A program made the position numbers and the translations under genes. DNA of 13,912 nt, from the NCBI GenBank assembly GCA_023438885.1, contig JAEXPS010000074.1:1-13912 (forward strand). Direction: 5' to 3'. The notes beneath the pieces were generated by a model. That model ran no database searches. It was given only the letters and a program-made list of their open reading frames with translations, and had not been told where the DNA came from. Positions 1 through 4,544 of this stretch are shown piece after piece; the stretch's first letter is position 1, and the number at the start of each line of letters is the position of its first letter. The DNA is from Actinomycetes bacterium. GTDB taxonomy: Bacteria > Actinomycetota > Actinomycetes > Actinomycetales > Cellulomonadaceae.

Positions 1-68
1 CGCCAAGCCCGCCGCCCGTTCGCTTGATCTTGTAAGGATTATCTCGGGAACCGCAGGGATGCCGACGG

Positions 69-530
69 TCACGTGCTCCTGTGCTTCTTCGCGTTGCGAC
101 GGGCCTCTTCGGCCTCTTCCCAGGTGAACCCAACGGGGTGCTGCGCCCAGCGGTTGATGGTGCTCACGCCTACGTTCAGCAGCTGTGCCGTCTCGCGCTG
201 GGTGAAGTGGTGGTAGCGGAGCGCGAACTCCGCCGCGACGCGCTCCCAGTAGTCGTAGTTCGTTCGGAATGCTGCGAGGTCTCGCAGCAGCTGCTTGAGC
301 GTGGCATCGGCGGTGGCCGGCCACGCGTCCTGCTCCTCGGCGGTGAGGAGCGGTTCGCCGCTTGCGTCGACGTAGTCCGGCCTCCCGGGCAACCGCGCTG
401 CTCTCCCCATGTCTCGATGAAGCTTCTCGGCGATGTCTCCGAGGCTCTTCGCGATGTCGGGGATCTCGACCTCTTCGACCTGGTTCACGTCGTTGGGTCG
501 AGAGGCCTTGCGCCCGGGTGTCCGTGCCAT
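69..530 (-). CDS. Helix-turn-helix DNA-binding protein, probable element regulator
   Basis: This 153-residue protein has a helix-turn-helix near its C-terminus (about residues 109-130: FTQRETAQLLNVGVSTINRW), of the kind used by small regulators or excision factors to read DNA. The first 100 residues are charged, contain a probable helix around residues 24-42, and resemble no domain I can name. It is transcribed away from the transfer operon, and the shared 160-base gap holds two palindromes, so a repressor role at that gap is plausible. The ATG has no strong Shine-Dalgarno sequence. A TACCAT box (539-544, minus strand) ends 8 bases before it, which would give an almost leaderless message. Function is inferred from the HTH and position only; excisionase or transfer regulator are the alternatives. 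Confidence 0.72.
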   Translation of the reverse strand: MARTPGRKASRPNDVNQVEEVEIPDIAKSLGDIAEKLHRDMGRAARLPGRPDYVDASGEPLLTAEEQDAWPATADATLKQLLRDLAAFRTNYDYWERVAAEFALRYHHFTQRETAQLLNVGVSTINRWAQHPVGFTWEEAEEARRNAKKHRST

Positions 531-568
531 AGCCCGCGATGGTACCGGTCAGCATCGCGATGGAGTCA

Positions 569-586
569 TGTTCGCGAACGAGAACA
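569..586. promoter_or_regulatory. Palindromic operator candidate 1 (GTTCGCGAAC core)
   Basis: A perfect 10-bp palindrome GTTCGCGAAC occupies 570-579. A second, overlapping inverted pair TGTTC/GAACA spans 569-586. The same core recurs exactly 40 bp downstream. The site lies in the gap between the divergent HTH gene and the transfer operon, roughly at the -35 position of the proposed rightward promoter. Binding by a repressor, perhaps the adjacent HTH protein, is inference. Confidence 0.55.
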
Positions 587-591
587 GTTGT

Positions 592-599
592 GATAGTCT
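592..599 (+). promoter_or_regulatory. Putative -10 of the rightward element operon
   Basis: GATAGT (592-597) is preceded by TG in extended -10 position (589-590), and an overlapping TAGTCT (594-599) fits the actinobacterial TANNNT form. No good -35 is visible; the expected place is filled by operator candidate 1. The predicted start of transcription, near 604-606, falls inside operator candidate 2, which would suit tight repression. This is a weak match judged by eye. Confidence 0.35.
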
Positions 600-600
600 G

Positions 601-628
601 GCTGTGCGCGTTCGCGAACGCGTACAGC
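601..628. promoter_or_regulatory. Palindromic operator candidate 2 (28-bp near-perfect palindrome)
   Basis: The 28 bases centred between 614 and 615 are a palindrome in which 13 of 14 base pairs match; the only mismatch pairs positions 606 and 623. It contains the GTTCGCGAAC core (610-619) flanked by further CG pairs and by GCTGT/ACAGC arms. It lies immediately downstream of the proposed -10, where a bound repressor would block the start of the transfer operon. As RNA it could also fold into a 13-pair stem. Confidence 0.6.
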
Positions 629-644
629 CGGAGACGTGGAGCCT

Positions 645-660
645 CCCCTGACCGCAGGGG
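645..660 (+). other. Leader hairpin upstream of the first transfer-operon gene
   Basis: CCCCTG (645-650) and CAGGGG (655-660) form a perfect 6-bp GC-rich stem with a 4-base ACCG loop. It ends 13 bases before the GGAAAGG ribosome binding site of the following gene, in the presumed 5' leader. No U-run follows, so it is not a classic terminator. It may stabilise the message or be without function. Confidence 0.35.
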
Positions 661-689
661 GCACGGCAACGGTGGAAAGGGCAAGCGAC

Positions 690-1034
690 ATGGCAACGCT
701 CAACCTCCCAGTGGCGTTCCGATCGCTGCTGATCGTGCCGTCGGTGGGCGAGTCGCGCCCCAAGCGGCTCTGGGTCGATGGCAAGGCAACCGATGCGCCG
801 AAGACCGATGACAAGGGGCGTCCGCTCTACGGGTTCGCGGCCCTCGCTGAGGTCAACGGTTCGCGGCTCGGCGAGGTCTCGGTCGAGTCTCCGATGGAGC
901 TCCCAAACAACCTGCCCCTCGGAGCGGTGCTGAGGGGTGCGGGGGAGACGGCGGAAGTGCGCGTCTCCCCGAAGGACGAGTGGGGCATGCGAGTGAGCCT
1001 CTTCGTCACCGGTTTCGAGGTCGCAGGCAAGTGA
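690..1034 (+). CDS. Small OB-like protein of the element (SCO3933-type, tentative)
   Basis: The product has 114 residues. ATG 690 is chosen because GGAAAGG (674-680) lies 9 bases upstream; an in-frame GTG at 636 has no such signal. The sequence alternates short predicted beta strands and loops, with a central GRPLYGFAALAEVNG segment and a hydrophobic C-terminal strand (VSLFVTGFEVAGK), as in a small beta-barrel. Proteins of this size and layout, including the SCO3933-type family, sit just ahead of the FtsK-like gene in actinobacterial integrative elements. I base that likeness on general pattern and gene order, not a search. The stop is followed after one base by an in-frame GTG of the next reading frame, so the genes are surely one operon. 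The biochemical role is unknown. Confidence 0.75.
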   Translation: MATLNLPVAFRSLLIVPSVGESRPKRLWVDGKATDAPKTDDKGRPLYGFAALAEVNGSRLGEVSVESPMELPNNLPLGAVLRGAGETAEVRVSPKDEWGMRVSLFVTGFEVAGK

Positions 1035-1101
1035 CGTGAGCACCTGGGGCGCGTCCGGTGCTGAGCCGCCCGCGCCCCAGGTCTCGGTGAGGAGAACGGT
1101 G

Positions 1102-1668
1102 ATGAGACTCCGATACATCATGATCTGGGCCGCGTGGGTCGCCGCGACCGTCGTCGCGGTGGCGTTCACGAGCTACGTGTTCGCAAGGGGGCGCTCGTCG
1201 GTCGGGTTGCCGGCCTCGATAGGCATCCTCTTCGTGGCCGCCGAGGTCGTCGCGTTCCTTGGCTTCGGCCCGGCTAGGCACGTCTTGGCTGACTTGCTTT
1301 CCGCCCGGCGCGAAGGGTGGGACTTCTCTTCGCCTGCTGCGCGAGTTGGTCGAGTCACCCGGACGGTTTGGCCTTGGATCTGCGACGGCGCGGGCGTGAC
1401 GGTTGTCGAACAACCGAGTCCCAGTAGTCGCGACCAGCGCCCTCGCTACCGGCGTCCGCGCGTTGTTGGCGTGTCCTGGAACGCGTACACAGTCACGCTG
1501 GTGGTGAAGGCGGTGAACCGGCAGCCTGCGCGGAATCTCATGAACGCCGAGAAGCAGCTTGAGGCCGGGATCGAGTTCCCGACGACGGTTGCGCCTGACC
1601 CGTCGAGCGTGCGCCGGGTCCTCGTGGTCGTCACTGTGGTTGATCCGCTGGCCGGCGGCGCGCGATGA
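1102..1668 (+). CDS. Membrane-anchor half of a split FtsK/TraSA-type translocase
   Basis: The product has 188 residues. ATG 1102 has GGAG 7 bases upstream; a longer form from GTG 1036 (210 residues) lacks a clear ribosome site but directly follows the previous stop. Two hydrophobic segments (about residues 6-28 and 37-56) should cross the membrane. A soluble part follows and ends with WNAYTVTLVVKAVNRQPARN and then VRRVLVVVTVVDPL. That alpha/beta stretch matches the section that precedes the ATPase motor in TraSA-like FtsK proteins, where the wording is typically R-V-(x)n-L-T-V-x-x-x-D-P-L. The stop codon overlaps the start of the motor gene (ATGA, 1665-1668), so the two are translationally coupled. 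I infer that this polypeptide anchors the motor in the membrane. A frameshift of a once-single gene is possible. Confidence 0.7.
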   Translation: MRLRYIMIWAAWVAATVVAVAFTSYVFARGRSSVGLPASIGILFVAAEVVAFLGFGPARHVLADLLSARREGWDFSSPAARVGRVTRTVWPWICDGAGVTVVEQPSPSSRDQRPRYRRPRVVGVSWNAYTVTLVVKAVNRQPARNLMNAEKQLEAGIEFPTTVAPDPSSVRRVLVVVTVVDPLAGGAR

Positions 1669-2438
1669 CCGTCCACCTCGGAGTTTCGGAGTTCGGCGAT
1701 CCCGTGACGGTCGATCTCCATCGGAACCACACGCTCATCGCGGGTGCAAGCGGCACTGGGAAGTCGAACACGGCGTATGTGGTGGGTGGCGCTGCGGCGA
1801 GCGATCCGGCTGTGATGGTGGTCGGCTGCGATCCGTCGAGTGTGCTGCTTGCGCCCCATCGTGGTGCGTCAGGTGACCTCATCGCGCTTGGGACGGGTGA
1901 CATGCGAGATCACCTCCGGGTTCTGGAGGCGGTGACCTCGGAGATGGATGCTCGGACGGGACGCCTCCTTGAGTCGGGGGTGGATCTGCTGGCGTGCGGC
2001 GGCGAGCCGACGGTGCTCGTCGTTCTCGAGGAACTGGCGGGCATCAAGGCCGCTGCCGCAGCTCAGGATGCGGCGAGCGGTGCGCGTGGCGGTGAGCGAA
2101 TCGCGCCGCTGATCGATCTCCACATCGGGCGCATCCTCCGCGAGGGCCGCAAAGTGCGCGTGCTCGCGTTGGCGATCGTGCAGCGAGCTGATGCCGCGCT
2201 CTTGGCGGGTGACGTCCGGGCGCAGTTCGGCCGCCGGATCGTCTTCCGCCAGGACAACAGGGACGGCGTTCGCATGGTCTACGAGGCCGCGGATGACGGC
2301 GCGGTGGAACGCCTGATGAACGCCCAGCCCGGTGTCGGCTTGCTGTGGGAGGCCGGCGACCCTCCGGTGTTCTTCCGGGCTACACGACGTGACTACCGGA
2401 GCTACGTGGCGGCCGTCGAGGCATCAGCGCACTCGTAG
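1665..2438 (+). CDS. FtsK/SpoIIIE (TraSA)-type DNA translocase ATPase, motor domain only
   Basis: The product has 257 residues and begins almost at the motor itself. Walker A is GASGTGKS at residues 27-34. The Walker B strand reads VLVVLEEL, with Glu in the usual Asp position. The later segment VRVLALAIVQRADAALLAG followed by R-A-Q-F-G-R-R-I is the characteristic FtsK-family QRAD/RxxFGxR region, and PGVGLLWEAG closes the fold. These ring ATPases pump double-stranded DNA; in AICEs one such protein carries out conjugation between hyphae or cells. The protein stops soon after the motor and has no visible C-terminal winged-helix (gamma) domain, which in TraB-type proteins reads the plasmid recognition repeats. 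It overlaps the membrane-anchor gene by four bases (ATGA). Family assignment is firm; conjugative activity is inferred. Confidence 0.82.
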   Translation: MTVHLGVSEFGDPVTVDLHRNHTLIAGASGTGKSNTAYVVGGAAASDPAVMVVGCDPSSVLLAPHRGASGDLIALGTGDMRDHLRVLEAVTSEMDARTGRLLESGVDLLACGGEPTVLVVLEELAGIKAAAAAQDAASGARGGERIAPLIDLHIGRILREGRKVRVLALAIVQRADAALLAGDVRAQFGRRIVFRQDNRDGVRMVYEAADDGAVERLMNAQPGVGLLWEAGDPPVFFRATRRDYRSYVAAVEASAHS

Positions 2439-2476
2439 GGAACCGAGCGGGGCGATCACGAGAGGAGGTGAGCGAC

Positions 2477-3457
2477 GTGGCCACAGTCGGTGAAGTCAAG
2501 GAGAGCTACTGGCCCCTTGTCTTGTCGAAGGTCAGCCCTGGCACCGGTCGCGCGTACACGTATGCGTGGGCCAAGCGCGTCGCTCCCTCCTTCGCCCATC
2601 GGGACATCGCGACGCTGACGACTTTGGATGTTGAAAACGAGTTCGCATCGTGGTCTGGGGCGCAGTCAACTCGCGTAGACGCGCTGGCCGTGCTCTCAGC
2701 GATCTGCCGCGTGGCGGTGAAGGGCGGATTCATCGCGGCGAACCCGTGCATCGGTGTGGAGCGTCCCCGGACCCAGGATGCCGATCCCACCTCGCGCGCG
2801 CTGAGTCTCGACGAGGTCGATCGCCTTCTCGAAGTGCTACCGGAGTCCGGCGCCTACCGGCGATTCGTGTTGGCAATGCTCTACACGGGCTGCCGGCTCG
2901 GGGAGATCGCCGGACTGCGTGTGTCGGACGTGAACTGGCCCGAACGAACGATCAGCGTGCGGCGCACCGCGTCGCCTGGGCTGTCGGGTGAACTGGTCGT
3001 CGGCCCGACGAAGGGCAAACGGGTGCGCTCGGTGCCGCTGCCTGCGCCGCTCGTGACGATCATCAACGAGGCGGCTGCGGGCAAGGGGCCCCATGATCTG
3101 CTCTTCCCGGGACCGCGAGGCGGCTACATCAGCTCAAAGAACCTGAGTCGAGCCCTCGACTGGGACACCGTGCGGGACTCGATCAAGACCTTCCCACCCG
3201 GCGAGGAGCCGCTCCACTGGCACGACCTGCGGCACACGGCCGCGGTGATGCTCTTCCGGGCGGGGGTGTCGGCGCCGGATGTGCAGGCGATCCTTGGCCA
3301 CTCCACGCTCGCGGTGACCCAGGCGTACGCGAACACTCGTCACGATGCTGCGAAGCGGGGCGCCACGGCACTCTCTGACCTGTACAGCCGGATTCGACAA
3401 GGTCAATCAGAGGGAGGTGAGGAGGCCGAGGTTCCGGCCCCCTACCTGGGGATCTAG
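2477..3457 (+). CDS. int: Tyrosine recombinase (phage-type integrase)
   Basis: The 326-residue protein integrates and excises the element by site-specific recombination. GTG 2477 is preferred because GAGGAGG (2462-2468) lies 8 bases upstream; an earlier in-frame GTG at 2468 overlaps that signal. An N-terminal core-binding domain covers roughly residues 5-90 and the catalytic domain residues 105-310. All expected catalytic residues are visible: Arg140 in YTGCRLGEIAGL, Lys179/181 in PTKGKR, His249 and Arg252 in HWHDLRHT, His275 in LGHS, and the nucleophile Tyr284 in TQAYAN. The stop lies 4 bases from the 3' end of tRNA-Phe, the likely attachment site. It follows the FtsK-like gene by 38 bases with no excisionase gene between. 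The enzyme looks intact. Confidence 0.93.
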   Translation: MATVGEVKESYWPLVLSKVSPGTGRAYTYAWAKRVAPSFAHRDIATLTTLDVENEFASWSGAQSTRVDALAVLSAICRVAVKGGFIAANPCIGVERPRTQDADPTSRALSLDEVDRLLEVLPESGAYRRFVLAMLYTGCRLGEIAGLRVSDVNWPERTISVRRTASPGLSGELVVGPTKGKRVRSVPLPAPLVTIINEAAAGKGPHDLLFPGPRGGYISSKNLSRALDWDTVRDSIKTFPPGEEPLHWHDLRHTAAVMLFRAGVSAPDVQAILGHSTLAVTQAYANTRHDAAKRGATALSDLYSRIRQGQSEGGEEAEVPAPYLGI

Positions 3458-3461
3458 TGAG

Positions 3462-3510
3462 TGGCTCCGACCGGTGTCGATCCGGTGACCTCACGATTTT
3501 CAGTCGTGCG
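3462..3510. other. Presumed attachment-site half overlapping the tRNA-Phe 3' end
   Basis: Tyrosine integrases of actinobacterial elements usually recombine within the anticodon-to-3'-end part of a tRNA gene, and tRNA-Phe is a plausible target. The integrase gene touching this 3' end marks the junction. The exact core cannot be set without the matching direct repeat, which is not in this window; the bounds given cover the anticodon stem to the 3' end. Confidence 0.45.
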
Positions 3511-3534
3511 CTCTACCAACTGAGCTACAGAGCC
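3462..3534 (-). tRNA. tRNA-Phe (GAA)
   Basis: The minus strand folds as a 73-base cloverleaf. Acceptor GGCTCTG pairs with CGGAGCC, discriminator A. The anticodon loop CTGAAAA, closed by CACGA/TCGTG, gives anticodon GAA. The T arm is CCGGATCGACACCGG. CCA is not encoded. This is the last gene of the Glu-Asp-Phe cluster and its 3' end abuts the integrase gene. The gene is intact, as expected if the element carried in an identical 3' end on insertion. Confidence 0.96.
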
Positions 3535-3553
3535 CGGCGATCTATCGATCGAG

Positions 3554-3628
3554 CGACCCCGACGGGACTTGAACCCGCGACCTCCGCCGTGACAGGGCGG
3601 CGCGCTAACCAAACTGCGCTACGGGGCC
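3554..3628 (-). tRNA. tRNA-Asp (GTC)
   Basis: The minus strand gives a 75-base cloverleaf: acceptor GGCCCCG with CGGGGTC (one G-T pair), discriminator G, anticodon loop CTGTCAC closed by CCGCC/GGCGG, T arm with GGTTCAAGTCC. Anticodon GTC reads aspartate codons. CCA is not encoded. It is 19 bases from tRNA-Phe and 25 bases from tRNA-Glu, so it is almost certainly co-transcribed with them. Confidence 0.96.
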
Positions 3629-3653
3629 TCGTGAGAAGCCGACTTGCTGTTCG

Positions 3654-3726
3654 TACCCCCAACGGGATTCGAACCCGTGCTACCGCCGTGAAAGGGCGGG
3701 GTCCTAGGCCGCTAGACGATGGGGGC
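3654..3726 (-). tRNA. tRNA-Glu (TTC)
   Basis: The minus strand gives a 73-base cloverleaf: acceptor GCCCCCA with TGGGGGT, discriminator A, anticodon loop CTTTCAC closed by CCGCC/GGCGG, T arm with GGTTCGAATCC. Anticodon TTC reads glutamate codons. CCA is not encoded. It is the first gene of the cluster. Its immediate 5' leader could pair with the acceptor 5' strand (see findings). Confidence 0.96.
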
Positions 3727-3767
3727 GTAACGCCCCTGACGTCGAGGCGTCCGGAAGACCGGTGACG

Positions 3768-3797
3768 ATCATAGGGGGCACGCAGCCGATCCTCCAA
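3768..3797 (-). promoter_or_regulatory. Promoter of the Glu-Asp-Phe tRNA cluster
   Basis: On the minus strand, TATGAT (3768-3773) matches the -10 consensus at five of six bases. TTGGAG (3792-3797) lies 18 bases upstream in the -35 position with a three-base match. Transcription would begin about 35 bases before tRNA-Glu. The -35 region overlaps the leader hairpin of the divergent metallopeptidase gene. Confidence 0.6.
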
Positions 3798-3808
3798 AGC
3801 GGGAGGAT
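3789..3808 (+). promoter_or_regulatory. Hairpin masking the ribosome binding site of the metallopeptidase gene
   Basis: ATCCTCC (3789-3795) is exactly complementary to GGAGGAT (3802-3808), giving a 7-bp stem with a 6-base loop. The 3' arm is the Shine-Dalgarno sequence of the next gene. If the message begins upstream of the stem, translation start would be hidden until the stem opens. The overlap with the tRNA promoter's -35 leaves a chance that the symmetry is incidental. Confidence 0.45.
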
Positions 3809-3814
3809 GGGCCG

Positions 3815-4168
3815 GTGGTGCAGATGACGCGGGAGGAGTTCGAGGACGCGGTGCGCGACGCCCTCGACGAGATCCCCACCGAGCTGGCGAACCTGATGGA
3901 CAACGTGGTGGTGCTCGTCGAGGACGACGCTCCGGCCGACGACCCCGAGCTGCTCGGACTCTACGAGGGCACACCGCTCACCGAGCGCACGTCGTGGTGG
4001 GCCGCCGGCTCGCTCCCGGACCGCATCACGATCTTCCGGAACCCCACCCTGGCGATCTGCGACAGCCGAGACGACGTGGTGGAGGAGGTCGCCGTCACCG
4101 TGATCCACGAGATCGCCCACCACTTCGGGATCGACGACGACCGCCTCGACGAACTGGGCTGGGGCTGA
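3815..4168 (+). CDS. Metallopeptidase family protein (zincin-like, HEXXH)
   Basis: The product has 117 residues, the full length for the small zincin-1 (former DUF1025) family found widely in actinobacteria. The acidic N-terminal half (MTREEFEDAVRDALDEIPTE) opens in the usual family manner. The zinc site is HEIAHHFGIDD, with His98, Glu99 and His102 forming HEXXH and an Asp-rich tail that may supply a further ligand. No signal peptide is present, so it is cytoplasmic. GTG 3815 is chosen because GGGAGGA (3801-3807) lies 7 bases upstream; GTG 3818 is equally possible and ATG 3824 is too far. Substrates of the family are unknown. It stands alone between the divergent tRNA cluster and the metal-efflux genes. 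Confidence 0.9.
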   Translation: MVQMTREEFEDAVRDALDEIPTELANLMDNVVVLVEDDAPADDPELLGLYEGTPLTERTSWWAAGSLPDRITIFRNPTLAICDSRDDVVEEVAVTVIHEIAHHFGIDDDRLDELGWG

Positions 4169-4202
4169 CGCCGGGGGCGTTCCCATCAGCGGCCGCCACC
4201 TA

Positions 4203-4208
4203 TAACAT
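4203..4208 (+). promoter_or_regulatory. Leaderless-type -10 box of the arsR-like gene
   Basis: TAACAT fits TANNNT and is followed by exactly six bases (CGGCAG) and then GTG 4215, the geometry of actinobacterial leaderless messages. A better hexamer TATAAC overlaps it (4201-4206). An inverted repeat CATCG-N8-CGATG (4206-4210 with 4219-4223) straddles the start codon and is a candidate site for the repressor itself. No convincing -35 is visible. Confidence 0.5.
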
Positions 4209-4214
4209 CGGCAG

Positions 4215-4544
4215 GTGGCGATGAATCGGATGCACCAGCACGGCGCCGCGCCGCACGCCCACGACGAGGTGGTGCGGGTGCTGCAGGCCGTCGCCGACCC
4301 GGCCCGGCTCTCGCTGGTGCACCTGCTCGCCGACGGGCCGATGCGGGTGGTCGACCTCACGGCCGCCCTGGGGCTGGCCCAGTCCACGGTCTCGGGGCAC
4401 CTGGCGGTGCTGCGGGCGGCCGGCCTGGTCACCGCCACGCCGCAGGGCCGGGCCGTGCTCTACGAGCTGGCCGACGACGACCTCGACGTGCTGCTCGGCG
4501 TGGTGGAGCGGATCGTCGCGCGGCACGCGGCGGTGGCGTCGTGA
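4215..4544 (+). CDS. ArsR/SmtB-family metal-responsive repressor
   Basis: This 109-residue winged helix-turn-helix repressor normally releases DNA when it binds metal. ADPARLSLVHLLADGPMRVVDL followed by LGLAQSTVSGHLAVLRAAGLV is the canonical recognition region, and TPQGRAVLYEL is the wing. There is no cysteine anywhere, so the thiolate sites of ArsR, CadC or CmtR are excluded. Histidines at 7, 9, 14, 16 and 104 and acidic residues at 87-91 point to a Zn/Ni/Co-type site. Its stop overlaps the start of the CDF exporter (GTGA, 4541-4544), so sensor and pump are translationally coupled. GTG 4215 is favoured by the leaderless -10 geometry; ATG 4221 is the alternative. The metal is inferred, not shown. 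Confidence 0.9.
   Translation: MAMNRMHQHGAAPHAHDEVVRVLQAVADPARLSLVHLLADGPMRVVDLTAALGLAQSTVSGHLAVLRAAGLVTATPQGRAVLYELADDDLDVLLGVVERIVARHAAVAS

Larger units (their letters stand above)
1..3461 (+). mobile_element. Right-hand portion of an AICE-like integrative element inserted at tRNA-Phe
   Basis: Seen: a divergent HTH regulator, a small OB-like protein, a two-part FtsK/TraSA-type translocase and a tyrosine integrase run up to the 3' end of an intact tRNA-Phe gene, with the integrase stop codon 4 bases away. Known: actinomycete integrative and conjugative elements combine a tyrosine integrase, a tRNA 3'-end attachment site and a single FtsK-like DNA translocase that moves double-stranded DNA without a relaxase. 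Inferred: these genes are the right end of such an element. No replication initiator or obvious excisionase is visible, and no second copy of the tRNA-Phe 3' end was found by eye between 1 and 3460, so the element should continue left of base 1. It could be a complete element or a degraded remnant. Confidence 0.72.

Noticed and set aside
1..68. AT-rich patch with GATAAT on the minus strand (38-43) before the HTH gene's downstream neighbour
   Set aside because: It could be a promoter for a leftward gene outside the window, but no -35 and no gene are visible, so it is not listed as a feature.
569..628. The GTTCGCGAAC repeats as LexA/SOS boxes
   Set aside because: The actinobacterial SOS box has the order CGAAC-N4-GTTCG. 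Here the half-sites are in the opposite order, so LexA control is not supported.
1..3461. Search for the second attachment site (direct repeat of the tRNA-Phe 3' end)
   Set aside because: No copy of the T-arm or anticodon-stem stretch of tRNA-Phe was seen by eye, so the left junction is assumed to lie outside the window.
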